This document shows, piece by piece, positions 27,096-37,291 of a DNA stretch of 64,000 nucleotides. Position numbers and translations under genes: made by a program. The DNA comes from Gracilimonas sp046602855 (lineage in GTDB: Bacteria > Bacteroidota > Rhodothermia > Balneolales > Balneolaceae): positions 434,001 to 498,000 of the forward strand of contig NZ_JBKINJ010000002.1 of the NCBI RefSeq assembly GCF_046602855.1, read 5' to 3'. The stretch's first letter is position 1. Every line of letters begins with the position of its first letter. Below the pieces are notes generated by a model, which saw nothing but the letters and a program-made list of their open reading frames with translations, was not told where the DNA came from and searched no databases.

Positions 27096-29165
27096 ATGAA
27101 CGATACAAATAAAGATATTGAGCGAAAGCCGGATATTGATCCGGGTGAAATCTCTTCTGAAGATGAAGCGCGAAAAACCATTAACAGCCTGCGTAAAGCT
27201 ATACGTTATCATGACTACCGTTATTATGTAAAGGACGACCCTATTATTTCAGATGCGGAGTATGATCAGCTAATGCAAACTCTCGAAAAGCTGGAGGAAG
27301 AATATCCCGGCTTGAGAACCGAGGACTCACCGACACAGAAGGTTGGAGGTGAACCAAATGAAGAATTAGGCCTGGTCGACCATCCGGAACCTATGCTAAG
27401 TCTGAAGTCAGTTTCTTTAGAACAAGATGTCAGGAACTTTGATGAGACCTGCCGCAAAGAACTTGATACCGATGATCCTGTTTACATTTGTGAACCAAAG
27501 TACGACGGACTTGCAGTAGAAATTATTTATGAAAATGGCAGACTGACTCAGGCAAGTACGCGTGGCGATGGCCAAACAGGAGAAGACATTACAGACAATA
27601 TTAAAACTATTGGAGAGCTTCCGCTACACCTACTGAAAGAATCTGAAAAAGATGTTCCTGAAACCTTGGTTATTCGCGGAGAAGTATTTATTCCTAAGAA
27701 TGAATTCGAGGAAATGAATAAGCAAAGAGCCGAAGAGGATAAAAAAACCTTTGCCAATCCTCGCAATGCTGCCTCAGGGTCACTTCGGCAGCTTGACCCA
27801 AAAGTTACGGCTGAACGACCGCTCCATATTTACATATTTCAGATGCTGTCTCCACAAGATCATGGTTTTAAATCGCATTGGAAGGTACTTCAATCATTGC
27901 CAAAGTGGGGATTGAAAGTCAATGAAGAACTGAACAAAAAATGCTCAAATATTGATGAAGTAATAGAAGCTTATAAGGAATTCTCCGAAGCACGCGAAGA
28001 CCTTCCTTATGAAATTGATGGAATGGTATGCAAGATAAATAAATTTGAGCATCAACAGGCCTTAGGAGTACGCAGTAACAACCCGCGCTGGGCACTGGCC
28101 TGGAAATTTCCGCCCAAGCGTGAAACTTCGAAGATAAATAAAATTAAAATTCAGGTCGGGCGAACCGGTAAACTCACACCTGTTGCACAGCTTGAACCTG
28201 TAAACATTGCAGGAGTAACGATGACCCGCGCATCTCTTCACAACCAACATGAAATTGATGAGAAGGACATCCGAGTGGGCGACACAGTACTAGTGGAGCG
28301 CGCCGGCGATGTGATTCCACAAGTTGTTAAACCAATCAAAGACGAGAGGGATGGTTCAGAAGAAAAATTCAGTATGCCGGAAGAATGCCCTGTCTGTGGG
28401 GCTGAAGTGGTAATGAGCGATGATAAAAAACAAACCCATTGCCCCAATATAAACTGTGAAGCTCAGGTCCTTGAGCGTTTAAAACACTTTGTATCAAAAG
28501 ATGCAATGGACATTGAGGGCCTCGGTGAAAAGCGAATAAAAAAACTACTTGATCATGATTTGATATCACAGCCTCAAGATCTATATAGTATCACCGAAGA
28601 TGAGCTGAAGAAGCTGGATGATATAGCAGAAAAGACTGCCCAAAATTTATTAAAGGAAATTGAAAATAGTAAAAATAAGCCATTCGATCGTTTTCTTTAC
28701 GCCCTCGGCATTCCACACGTTGGCAATCATATGTCACGAGTACTGGCAAGGAATTTCACTACGATAAACGATTTGGAAAAAGCTGATAAAGGTAAGCTAA
28801 CCGATATTGACGAGATCGGGCCTGAAGTTGCTTCAGCCATCACTGTTTTTTTCGCGGAAGAGAATAACTTGAAAGTTATCGAAAACTTAATGGAATCCGG
28901 TTTAACACTGGAGAACCCATATTCAGAACAAAAAGAGCAGCCGCTCGCAGGTCTCAAATTTGTTTTCACTGGTAATCTCGAAGAGTGGACTCGCGACGAA
29001 GTGAAAGAGTTGGTAGAGCAACTAGGCGGACGAGCCACATCCAGCGTTAGCAATGAAACAGATTATGTTGTAGCAGGCCCGGGTGCCGGCACCAAAAGAG
29101 ATGATGCCAAGGAAATGGGCGTCCAAATTATCGATGAAGAAGAATTCAAAAAACTAATTGACTAA
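27096..29165 (+). CDS. ligA: NAD-dependent DNA ligase LigA
   Basis: 689 residues. It begins with the Ia domain, then the adenylation domain with KYDG (Lys135, the AMP-accepting residue), the OB-fold (IQVGRTGKLTPVAQLEPV), a four-cysteine zinc finger (CPVC..CPNINC, about 431-454), tandem helix-hairpin-helix motifs and a BRCT domain (about 610-689). It seals nicks using NAD. The N-terminus has about 25 extra charged residues compared with E. coli LigA. It follows polX closely and probably shares its promoter. Confidence 0.95.
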   Translation: MNDTNKDIERKPDIDPGEISSEDEARKTINSLRKAIRYHDYRYYVKDDPIISDAEYDQLMQTLEKLEEEYPGLRTEDSPTQKVGGEPNEELGLVDHPEPMLSLKSVSLEQDVRNFDETCRKELDTDDPVYICEPKYDGLAVEIIYENGRLTQASTRGDGQTGEDITDNIKTIGELPLHLLKESEKDVPETLVIRGEVFIPKNEFEEMNKQRAEEDKKTFANPRNAASGSLRQLDPKVTAERPLHIYIFQMLSPQDHGFKSHWKVLQSLPKWGLKVNEELNKKCSNIDEVIEAYKEFSEAREDLPYEIDGMVCKINKFEHQQALGVRSNNPRWALAWKFPPKRETSKINKIKIQVGRTGKLTPVAQLEPVNIAGVTMTRASLHNQHEIDEKDIRVGDTVLVERAGDVIPQVVKPIKDERDGSEEKFSMPEECPVCGAEVVMSDDKKQTHCPNINCEAQVLERLKHFVSKDAMDIEGLGEKRIKKLLDHDLISQPQDLYSITEDELKKLDDIAEKTAQNLLKEIENSKNKPFDRFLYALGIPHVGNHMSRVLARNFTTINDLEKADKGKLTDIDEIGPEVASAITVFFAEENNLKVIENLMESGLTLENPYSEQKEQPLAGLKFVFTGNLEEWTRDEVKELVEQLGGRATSSVSNETDYVVAGPGAGTKRDDAKEMGVQIIDEEEFKKLID

Positions 29166-29251
29166 AAAGGTCAATTTGGTCTGTTGAGGCATTTCTAACA
29201 GTTTAAGTTCATATTAAACTCCTAGCCGCCCTTTAAATAATATCATTCAAT

Positions 29252-29283
29252 AAAAAAGACCTCAGGTAAAACCCGAAGCCTTA
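29252..29283. terminator. Shared terminator between ligA and the nucleotidyltransferase gene
   Basis: A hairpin with GACCTCAGG / CCCGAAGCC arms (several G-T pairs) around TAAAA, with AAAAAA before it. On the reverse strand it reads as stem plus six T, the better direction; it sits between converging genes. Confidence 0.55.
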
Positions 29284-29315
29284 AAATAATGCTCATAATT
29301 CCCTGGATGATTCTT

Positions 29316-30317
29316 CTATATATCCAATGTAGAGTGATCACCTATATCCATAGTTCCTTTAACGTTTTTTAGTGTTGTGTGGGCACCGATAGTTGATCCT
29401 GATGTCTCCACACCTTCAAGGAAAGCGTGATCGCGAATGATCGTATTTTTCAGTTTGGAATTTTTGATAACTGTATCACTCTCAATACTCACTTTTGGGC
29501 CAACGGTACTGTTCTCGATCTTTACGCCCTCCCCAATATAAACCGGAGGAATAATGGTTGTACCGGGATATTTATTCTCATCTACACCGTCAAATTCTTT
29601 TTCGGTAATGATACCGGTCGTTTCCAGCCATGCAGGCAAGGTTCCGCAATCAAGCCATTCATCAACCGTAGCAGTCTTAAAAATCTTCCCATCTTTGATC
29701 ATCTTATCCAGAGCTGCAGTAAGGAAATATTCACCACCAGGGCCTTTCATATCATTATCCAACACCCATTCGATCTGCTTCTTGAAATAATTACCATCTT
29801 TAAAATAATACACACCAATGATAGCGAGATCTGAAATAAACTCTTTAGGCTTTTCCACGAACCCTGTGATCTTGTCTCCCTCATGCACAGCCACGCCAAA
29901 TCGTGAAGGATCTTCTACTTTCTTCAACCAGATAACACTGTCGGCATCTCCAAGATCAAACTTTTCTTTGCTGTCAAAAATGGTATCAGCGAAAGCAATA
30001 ATAACCTCTCCATCTAGATGCTCTTTGGCCATAGCGACAGCATGAGCAGTTCCCAATGCTTCAGCCTGAACTTCAAAAAGAGCTTTTGCATTATGCCGCT
30101 TGCTCATTTCTCGTAAAGGCTGTTTGATATCTTCACCAAAATCGGGGCCTAATATATACACGATCTCGGTAATGTTGCGGTCGAGTGTCCGGTTAAAAGT
30201 TTCGACAATGCGCTCCACGATCATGGTACCGGCAACCGGTAACAATGGCTTGGGAACCGTGTGAGAATGAGGTCGGACTCTGGTACCCCGACCGGCCATT
30301 GGGATAATTAATTTCAT
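29316..30317 (-). CDS. Sugar-phosphate nucleotidyltransferase (NDP-sugar pyrophosphorylase)
   Basis: 333 residues. The N-terminal Rossmann-like domain has the pyrophosphorylase signature MAGRGTRVRPHS (7-18) and PKPLLPVAG. The FVEKP and later sugar-binding motifs are present. The C-terminal ~70 residues form a left-handed beta-helix (IGEGVKIENSTVGPKVSIES). It joins a sugar-1-phosphate to an NTP; RmlA/GlmU-like architecture suggests a glucose-type sugar and UTP or dTTP. It is divergent from the membrane MurF-like gene, with a 144-base shared promoter region. Confidence 0.85.
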   Translation of the reverse strand: MKLIIPMAGRGTRVRPHSHTVPKPLLPVAGTMIVERIVETFNRTLDRNITEIVYILGPDFGEDIKQPLREMSKRHNAKALFEVQAEALGTAHAVAMAKEHLDGEVIIAFADTIFDSKEKFDLGDADSVIWLKKVEDPSRFGVAVHEGDKITGFVEKPKEFISDLAIIGVYYFKDGNYFKKQIEWVLDNDMKGPGGEYFLTAALDKMIKDGKIFKTATVDEWLDCGTLPAWLETTGIITEKEFDGVDENKYPGTTIIPPVYIGEGVKIENSTVGPKVSIESDTVIKNSKLKNTIIRDHAFLEGVETSGSTIGAHTTLKNVKGTMDIGDHSTLDI

Positions 30318-30461
30318 ATATTTCTCTTTCTTTTATTGAAACATTTACATTTAGTGCGCGGTGAATATACCAAGCTTATAAACCGATTTCGAATATTGGT
30401 TTATTTCATAACTTAGTATCATCATAAAAGGCTATTAATCACTTAAACAAACCCTCATAAT

Positions 30462-32150
30462 TTGAATTGGTACTACACGACTCTTAATGTCGGCGCCATC
30501 CTTATTAGTGCGATCTTTTTGCGTTATATCATTTACAGAATGCGTTTCTTCTTGCACGCCTATCAGCAGGTGGGTTATAAGAATAATGAGTTCTGGCAGT
30601 GGTTAAAAGACCATTGGGAGGAAAAAGTTGTACCTCCCTCCCTTTCTATGCTCATGATACTGATCTTCATTTTGGTCTTGGGCGGTAGCTGGCTGTTAGA
30701 ATATCTGACATACACATCATTAACACTGATCGTTTTTATTTTAGCGTTATTTTGGTTTGGTTCAGTCAAGAACTACAGATCTGAAAAAGTTAAAAAACCA
30801 CTTGTTTTTACCCCGCGGCTATATAGATTAATAGTACCTTTTGTACTTTTGACCTCCTTGTTTCCTCTTTACTTTTCGTATATGGCATTCACGGGGTTTA
30901 TGCCTTTTACACAACAAGCAATCCCGTCTTATTTTGCCGGTGTCTTAAATTTTGACCTGACGATTCTAATAGCCGGATGGGGTTTTGGGGCCATTTTGGT
31001 TCCCTTTTTTATACTCCTGTCCGGTTTGTTTACTCGACCCGTTGAAACTTACATCCAAAATGGATTTAAAAAACAGGCTCGAAAAAAGCTAGCTTCCATG
31101 CCTGACCTTGACGTAATTGCTATCACAGGCAGCTATGGTAAAACAAGTACCAAATTTATGATCAGGGACTTACTTAAGGAGCGGTTCAACGTATGTTCAA
31201 CCCCAGGCAGCTATAACACCCCCATGGGAATTTGTAAAGTCATAAATAATGATCTACAGGCCAACCACCAAGTCCTTATCCTTGAAATGGGCGCACGATA
31301 TCAGGGCAATATTCAGGAACTCTGCGACATCGCCAAACCAGATATCTCAGTTATAACCAATGTTGGTGTGGCTCATCTGGAAACCTTTGGTTCGCAAGAT
31401 GTAATTGCAAAAGAAAAAGGTACTTTGGTCGATAACCTGGAATCAGGGGATGTTGCCATTCTTAATGCCGATGACCCACGGGTCTCTGAAATGGGCAGTG
31501 ACAGACAAGACATCAACCGGGTCCTCGTGGGTTTAAACAATGGTGAGATTCAGGCTTCTGGTATCAGCTATAACACCTCAGGCATGTCATTTAATGTTAC
31601 CTTGGGAGATGAAACTGAGTCATTTCAGACGAAACTACTTGGTGCACATAATGCCCAAAATCTTCTGCTGGCTATAGGGGTCGGCCATCACTTTGGACTG
31701 CGATTAAAGACCATGGCCATAGCAGCCCAAAAGATAGAACCTGTCGAACATCGCCTTGAATTAAAACAAAATGGAGATCTATTTATTATTGATGATGCTT
31801 TTAACTCCAACCCTGTTGGAGCAAAAAATGCCGTTGAAATCTTAAGTCAGTTCGACACAGGCAAACGTATTATCATAACACCTGGAATGATAGAGCTTGG
31901 GGATATCGAAAAGGAAGAAAACTATAAATTTGGTCAGACTATAGGCAAAGCCAACTTGGATCTTGTGGTTTTGGTGGGTAAAGATAGAGCCAAACCTATT
32001 CAGGAAGGTATCCGATCAGAGGATTCTGCATCCTTGAACGTCAGAGTTGTTAATAGTCTCTACGAAGCCAATGAGCTCATCCAAAAAGTAGCACAACCGG
32101 GTGATGTGATCCTTTATGAAAACGACCTGCCAGACGTATATAATGAGTAA
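30462..32150 (+). CDS. MurF-like Mur ligase with N-terminal membrane domain
   Basis: 562 residues. The first ~190 carry about five membrane helices (8-25, 62-80, 84-101, 122-142, 160-190). A complete Mur ligase follows: P-loop ITGSYGKTST (221-230), EMGARYQGNI, the NADDPR segment, and a C-terminal domain with DDAFNSNP. MurF joins D-Ala-D-Ala to the UDP-MurNAc-tripeptide. E. coli MurF is soluble and about 450 residues. The start is a TTG at 30462; a TGA just upstream excludes a longer form, and an ATG at codon 27 would cut into the first helix. No other mur gene is adjacent. It may act on a lipid-linked substrate rather than be the housekeeping MurF. Confidence 0.78.
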   Translation: MNWYYTTLNVGAILISAIFLRYIIYRMRFFLHAYQQVGYKNNEFWQWLKDHWEEKVVPPSLSMLMILIFILVLGGSWLLEYLTYTSLTLIVFILALFWFGSVKNYRSEKVKKPLVFTPRLYRLIVPFVLLTSLFPLYFSYMAFTGFMPFTQQAIPSYFAGVLNFDLTILIAGWGFGAILVPFFILLSGLFTRPVETYIQNGFKKQARKKLASMPDLDVIAITGSYGKTSTKFMIRDLLKERFNVCSTPGSYNTPMGICKVINNDLQANHQVLILEMGARYQGNIQELCDIAKPDISVITNVGVAHLETFGSQDVIAKEKGTLVDNLESGDVAILNADDPRVSEMGSDRQDINRVLVGLNNGEIQASGISYNTSGMSFNVTLGDETESFQTKLLGAHNAQNLLLAIGVGHHFGLRLKTMAIAAQKIEPVEHRLELKQNGDLFIIDDAFNSNPVGAKNAVEILSQFDTGKRIIITPGMIELGDIEKEENYKFGQTIGKANLDLVVLVGKDRAKPIQEGIRSEDSASLNVRVVNSLYEANELIQKVAQPGDVILYENDLPDVYNE

Positions 32151-32174
32151 ATTGTTAAGCTATATATATTTTCA

Positions 32175-33401
32175 TCACTCGAAGCGGACGGCATCTGCCG
32201 GTTGAATCTGGGCGGCACGATGAGCCGGATACCAGCTTGCCAACACACTTAACAATAAGCTGACCACAAGAATTAGTACTATATCCAATGGGTTGATCTG
32301 TACCGGATAAGCATCAATTATAAAAGCCGATGATAACTTCACCAATCCAAATTTCATCTGAAGCCAGGTGATCAGTAAACCAAGTGACCCTCCAATTCCG
32401 CAACCGATCAACCCGATGTACAGACCCTGTTTTCTGAATATAGACTTAATACCCGCTTTACTGAATCCCATCGACATTAAGATTCCAATATCTCTTTGTT
32501 TTTGGATCACGATCATCGTTAACGACCCAATAATATTTAACACAGCTACTATCACAATGAGGATCAACACCACGAAGGAACCCCATTTTTCCAGGTACAT
32601 GACATCGTAAAGAGGCTTCTGCAGGTCATACCAGGTTGAGATCTTGTAGTCAGGCCCTAATAATTCAGTTAACCTCGATTTTACTGCTTCTGCCTTTTCA
32701 TTATCAGTAAGTTTAATATCCAGCCCGGAGATCTCATTTCTTACCTTGAACAGCCTTTTTGCCGCTTCAATATCCACAAATACTTTTGGCCCGCCTGCTA
32801 TCTGTTGCAAATAATAGGCTCCACGAAGATCAAATCTATATGTTTGAGGAACCGTGATCTGCGTAAGCGCATTTTTCATACCTGCTGCACTTAGCAAAGC
32901 CAAATCATCGCCTAAGTTAATGCGAAGCCTGTTTTTTAATTCCTCATGCAAGATTATACCCGGAGTTCGTTCACGCACACTTACATCAAAAACGCCGGTA
33001 GTTACGCTGTTTTCGATATCAACAAGCTGAAAAAAAACATCTCGCTCTACTCCTTTAACATCTACGACTTCATTTTGAACACCTTCCATGGCAAGTAATG
33101 CTTTGCCCTCAACATAAGGTGATATGATACGCACTTCAGGAAGTGACCGGATCTGTTCCATCATTTTCTCATTTTGTGCGAAGGTAGAGGCCCCCGAAGC
33201 TTCGATCCTGACATCCGGATCATATGAAAGCAGAAAATTTTTAATGACATCAAAGAACCCATTGAAAACTGATAGAACCACTATCAGCAATGCTGTACCA
33301 ATGGTAATACCGGTGATGCTAATAAAAGTAAGGGTAGAGATCAGCGATATGTGTTTACGTGAAAACAGATAACGCCGCGCTATAAATCCGGATTTATTCA
33401 T
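32175..33401 (-). CDS. LolC/LolE-type ABC permease (FtsX family)
   Basis: 408 residues from the ATG at 33401; the frame opens seven residues earlier, but MNKSGFIARRYLF is the typical LolC/E N-terminus. One membrane helix (about 17-45) is followed by a large periplasmic MacB-like domain. Three helices then make the FtsX permease core (LMSMGFSKAGIKSIF motif, and AHRAAQIQPADAVR at the end). LolCDE releases lipoproteins from the inner membrane to LolA. The ATPase partner is not adjacent. Converges with the MurF-like gene and diverges from glgB. Confidence 0.85.
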   Translation of the reverse strand: MNKSGFIARRYLFSRKHISLISTLTFISITGITIGTALLIVVLSVFNGFFDVIKNFLLSYDPDVRIEASGASTFAQNEKMMEQIRSLPEVRIISPYVEGKALLAMEGVQNEVVDVKGVERDVFFQLVDIENSVTTGVFDVSVRERTPGIILHEELKNRLRINLGDDLALLSAAGMKNALTQITVPQTYRFDLRGAYYLQQIAGGPKVFVDIEAAKRLFKVRNEISGLDIKLTDNEKAEAVKSRLTELLGPDYKISTWYDLQKPLYDVMYLEKWGSFVVLILIVIVAVLNIIGSLTMIVIQKQRDIGILMSMGFSKAGIKSIFRKQGLYIGLIGCGIGGSLGLLITWLQMKFGLVKLSSAFIIDAYPVQINPLDIVLILVVSLLLSVLASWYPAHRAAQIQPADAVRFE

Positions 33402-33504
33402 GACAACAAAATATAGAAACAAGCAATTGAAAGCACTTTAAATGACCTCATACATTTGATAAACTTTTAGTATCTTTTATGCCCTTTCGAATCCAATAAC
33501 GGTG

Positions 33505-35706
33505 ATGAGTTCAACACTTACAAAAGAAATTATTTCTTCCATATCAGACGGCTCTCATGGAGATCCGTTCTCAGTTTTAGGGTTACATGAAATTAAAATT
33601 AACGGTAAGACTAAACTCGTGCTTCGAGCATTCAGGCCGGAAGCAAAAACCGTAACCGCTCTCATTGACAAAAAGTCTTATGAACTGGATCAGATCTCTG
33701 ATGAAGGTCTTTTTGAACGGGTCTTCACCCGACGGAAGAATCGGTTCAGCTATGAACTTGAGATCAATCCCCACGATGGTAACACCTTTATTATCACGGA
33801 TGCGTATGAATTCGAATCTTTGATAAGCGATTTCGATCTTCAGCTTTGGGGTGAAGGAAATCACAATCAGGCTTATGAATTTATGGGTGCGCACCCTCGA
33901 ACCATTGATGGGGTAAAGGGAACTCATTTTGTGGTTACAGCGCCGAGTGCTACCCGTGTAAGCGTGATCGGGGAATTCAATAGCTGGGATGGTCGAGTTC
34001 ACCGTATGAGAAAATTTCACGACCAGGGTATCTGGGAGATATTTATCCCTCATGTTCAATCCGGTGATTACTACAAGTATGAAATAACAAGCCCCGTTCA
34101 GGATCCGCCGCTTAAAAAATCCGATCCTTTTGCTTTTTATTCTGAATTACGTCCGGGTACCGCTTCCATTGTTACAGAAATTGACGACTACGAATGGGAT
34201 GATGAAGAGTGGTTAGAGTCAAGGGCAGACCGACAAGCCCTTGATCAACCCATTTCAATTTACGAAATGCACCTTGGTTCCTGGAAACGCAAAGTTGGAG
34301 AAGACCCCGGTTTTCTAGGTTATCGTGAAACAGCCGACCAATTAGTGCCTTATCTCAAAGAATTAGGCTACACCCATGTAGAGCTCATGCCGGTAGCAGA
34401 GCATCCTTACGATCCTTCATGGGGATATCAGATCACAGGATATTATGCTCCAACCAGTCGCTTTGGCGCCCCTGAAGATTTTATGTATTTCGTTGACAAA
34501 TGCCATCAGGAGGGAATAGGAGTACTCGTTGACTGGGTTCCGGCTCACTTCGCAAAAGATGATCATGGACTTCGCCGATTCGACGGCACCGGTTTATTTG
34601 AGCATGATGACCCACGCAAAGGAGAGCACAAAGACTGGGGCACCTGCATTTTCAATTATGGCAGGACTGAGGTTCAGAACTTTTTAGTTTCTAATGCCGT
34701 CTATTGGTGTGATAAGTTTCACATAGATGGCCTCCGTGTTGATGCAGTAGCTTCCATGCTCTATCTTGATTATTCAAAAGATGAAGGTGAATGGGTTCCC
34801 AATAAATATGGTGGCAGAGAAAATATAGAAGCTATCGATTTCTTGAGAAAATTTAACGATATCGTACATCATCATTTTCCCGGAGTGATCACTTTTGCTG
34901 AAGAATCAACATCTTGGGGGGGTGTTTCCCGCCCAACTGAGACGGGGGGCCTTGGTTTTGATTTCAAGTGGAACATGGGTTGGATGAATGATACCCTTAC
35001 CTATATTGAAAAGGACCCTATCTTCAGAAAATATCATCAGGATCAGTTGACCTTCTCTCTCATCTATGCATTTTCAGAGCACTTTACCTTGCCTTTTTCG
35101 CATGATGAAGTTGTTCATATGAAACAATCCATGATATCGAAGATGCCTGGTGATGACTGGCAAAAATTCGCCAACCTCAGATTGCTCTACACTTATATGT
35201 ACGCACACCCGGGTAAAAATCTTTTATTTATGGGATGCGAATTCGGACAATGGTCCGAATGGAACGAATCAAATTCCCTTGACTGGCATTTATTGGAATG
35301 GGAGAAGCATAAGGGATTACAACTGTTAGTTAAAGACCTTAACAAGATAAATAAAGCTGAAAAACCCCTTCACCAACTCGACTTTGACTGGCGTGGATTT
35401 GAATGGATAGATGCCAGTGACGCTGATAACAGCATTATTTCTTTCATTCGTCGTGCTGAAGATCCGGATGATTTTTTGATTATCTTATTAAATTTTACTC
35501 CAACTGTACATTATGGCTACAAAGTTGGTGTGCCCCATGCCGGAGAATATGAAGTGCTTATAAACAGCGACTCAGAATATTATGGTGGCAGCAATGCCGG
35601 AGATAATAAGATTCATGGCGAGTGGGGTGAATGGCATGGCCAAAAAGCAAATATATCAATTACAATACCGCCTCTTGCAGGTGTAATTTTAAAACCAAAG
35701 AGTTAG
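33505..35706 (+). CDS. glgB: 1,4-alpha-glucan branching enzyme
   Basis: 733 residues from the ATG at 33505 (a GTG directly before it could also serve). Two N-terminal CBM48-type beta domains precede the GH13 barrel with nucleophile Asp413 (GLRVDAVASM), acid/base Glu466 (FAEEST) and Asp534 (FSHDEVVH). The spacings of 53 and 68 equal those of E. coli GlgB. It makes alpha-1,6 branches in glycogen. It is followed by malQ after seven bases, an operon for glycogen building and turnover. Confidence 0.96.
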   Translation: MSSTLTKEIISSISDGSHGDPFSVLGLHEIKINGKTKLVLRAFRPEAKTVTALIDKKSYELDQISDEGLFERVFTRRKNRFSYELEINPHDGNTFIITDAYEFESLISDFDLQLWGEGNHNQAYEFMGAHPRTIDGVKGTHFVVTAPSATRVSVIGEFNSWDGRVHRMRKFHDQGIWEIFIPHVQSGDYYKYEITSPVQDPPLKKSDPFAFYSELRPGTASIVTEIDDYEWDDEEWLESRADRQALDQPISIYEMHLGSWKRKVGEDPGFLGYRETADQLVPYLKELGYTHVELMPVAEHPYDPSWGYQITGYYAPTSRFGAPEDFMYFVDKCHQEGIGVLVDWVPAHFAKDDHGLRRFDGTGLFEHDDPRKGEHKDWGTCIFNYGRTEVQNFLVSNAVYWCDKFHIDGLRVDAVASMLYLDYSKDEGEWVPNKYGGRENIEAIDFLRKFNDIVHHHFPGVITFAEESTSWGGVSRPTETGGLGFDFKWNMGWMNDTLTYIEKDPIFRKYHQDQLTFSLIYAFSEHFTLPFSHDEVVHMKQSMISKMPGDDWQKFANLRLLYTYMYAHPGKNLLFMGCEFGQWSEWNESNSLDWHLLEWEKHKGLQLLVKDLNKINKAEKPLHQLDFDWRGFEWIDASDADNSIISFIRRAEDPDDFLIILLNFTPTVHYGYKVGVPHAGEYEVLINSDSEYYGGSNAGDNKIHGEWGEWHGQKANISITIPPLAGVILKPKS

Positions 35707-35713
35707 ATATTTC

Positions 35714-37219
35714 ATGAGGTTTCCACGCTCTTGCGGTACACTGGTACATCCAACATCTTTTCCCGGTAAGTATGGAATGGGTGATTTTGGATATGAAGCC
35801 CGCAATTTCATCGACTTTTTAGAACGAACCGATCAAACCATATGGCAGGTACTGCCATTAACCCCCACAGGATATGGAAACTCACCATATGCCAGTTATT
35901 CTGCTTTTGCAGGAAATGTATACCTGATAAGTCCGGATCTTCTCCACAAAAAGGGCCTGCTTACACAGAAAGAAATTGAAGGCATTGAATTGCCTTCTAA
36001 GACTGAAGCAGACTACGACACTTCCTTTGAGAATAAAGACAAAGTTTACAAACTAGCCTCTGACCGGTTCTATGAAAAGATGACCAAAGAGGAAGAGAAA
36101 ACCTTTGATGCCTTTAAAAGCCAGAATAAACACTGGCTTGATGACTACGTACTTTTTATGGCATGCTCACTGCATTACAATAAACAACCATGGAATACCT
36201 GGGACGAAGATATTGCACAAAGAAAACCGAAGGCATTAAAAGCCTACCGTAAAAAATTCAAAGATCAGATCGACTTTCAGTATTGGTTACAATTTGAATT
36301 TTATAATCAGTGGATCGCCCTAAAAGAATATGCTAATAACCGCAACATCAGAGTTGTTGGGGATATACCGATTTTTGTTGACCACAATAGTGCCGATGTT
36401 TGGGCTAACCCGCAATATTTCGAGGTTGATAAAAAAGGGAATCGTCAGCTTGTTGCCGGTGTACCTCCTGATTATTTCAGTAAAACCGGACAACTTTGGG
36501 GCAACCCTCTTTATAAATGGGATGAACTTGAGAAGGATGGGTTTTCATGGTGGGTCGATCGGTTCAAACACATGTTTGAAGCCTGTGATGCCATACGTGT
36601 AGATCACTTCCGTGGTTTTGATGCCTATTGGGAAGTAAAAGCAACTGAAAAAACGGCTGAAAAGGGAGAGTGGGTGGAAGGCCCGGGTGAAAAGCTCTTT
36701 GACACGATCTTAGAAAAATGTGGAGAGCTGCCGATAATTGCCGAAGATCTTGGATTTGTAACTGAAGGTGTTGAAAAACTTCGTGACAAATATAATTTCC
36801 CGGGAATGAAGATCATACAGTTCGCTTTCGATTCAGACTCAACAAACAGTTTTTTACCACACAATTACTCGCAGAACAGTGTGGCTTATTCTGGAACTCA
36901 CGATAACGATACCGTAATTGGCTGGTATAATTCTGCTGATGAAGCTGAACAACACAGAGCAAGGATCTATACCCGCACTGACGGAAAAAATATCCATTGG
37001 GAATTTATTCGCTTGGGTATGTTGTCTGTTTCTGATCAAGCGATATTTCCACTTCAGGATTATATGGGTCTCGATGATGCACACCGCATGAATATTCCCG
37101 GCACATCATCTGATAACTGGCTTTGGAGATATACATCTGACATGATGGAGGCAGTTGATGAAGATCACATTCGCCACCTCATTGAGCTAAGTAACAGGAA
37201 CATAAACCGAGATAAATAA
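35714..37219 (+). CDS. malQ: 4-alpha-glucanotransferase (amylomaltase)
   Basis: 501 residues, GH77 of the short plant/Thermus type without the long N-terminal extension of E. coli MalQ. Catalytic residues: Asp297 in RVDHFRGFD, Glu344 in AEDLG and Asp397 in THDNDT. It moves maltosyl and longer units between glucans in the cytoplasm. It lies directly behind glgB; the secreted GH13 enzyme at 6.3 kb would supply the maltodextrins. The ComA-like gene follows after 72 bases. Confidence 0.95.
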   Translation: MRFPRSCGTLVHPTSFPGKYGMGDFGYEARNFIDFLERTDQTIWQVLPLTPTGYGNSPYASYSAFAGNVYLISPDLLHKKGLLTQKEIEGIELPSKTEADYDTSFENKDKVYKLASDRFYEKMTKEEEKTFDAFKSQNKHWLDDYVLFMACSLHYNKQPWNTWDEDIAQRKPKALKAYRKKFKDQIDFQYWLQFEFYNQWIALKEYANNRNIRVVGDIPIFVDHNSADVWANPQYFEVDKKGNRQLVAGVPPDYFSKTGQLWGNPLYKWDELEKDGFSWWVDRFKHMFEACDAIRVDHFRGFDAYWEVKATEKTAEKGEWVEGPGEKLFDTILEKCGELPIIAEDLGFVTEGVEKLRDKYNFPGMKIIQFAFDSDSTNSFLPHNYSQNSVAYSGTHDNDTVIGWYNSADEAEQHRARIYTRTDGKNIHWEFIRLGMLSVSDQAIFPLQDYMGLDDAHRMNIPGTSSDNWLWRYTSDMMEAVDEDHIRHLIELSNRNINRDK

Positions 37220-37291
37220 CTATAGTTTAGCCCGATTTCATATACAGGTAGTGTTTTTGTATATTTCAGGCTTACATATTTCAACTAATTT

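Noticed and set aside
33583..34059. A 158-residue reverse-strand ORF inside glgB
   Set aside because: It overlaps the branching-enzyme N-terminal domains, which are unmistakable on the forward strand.
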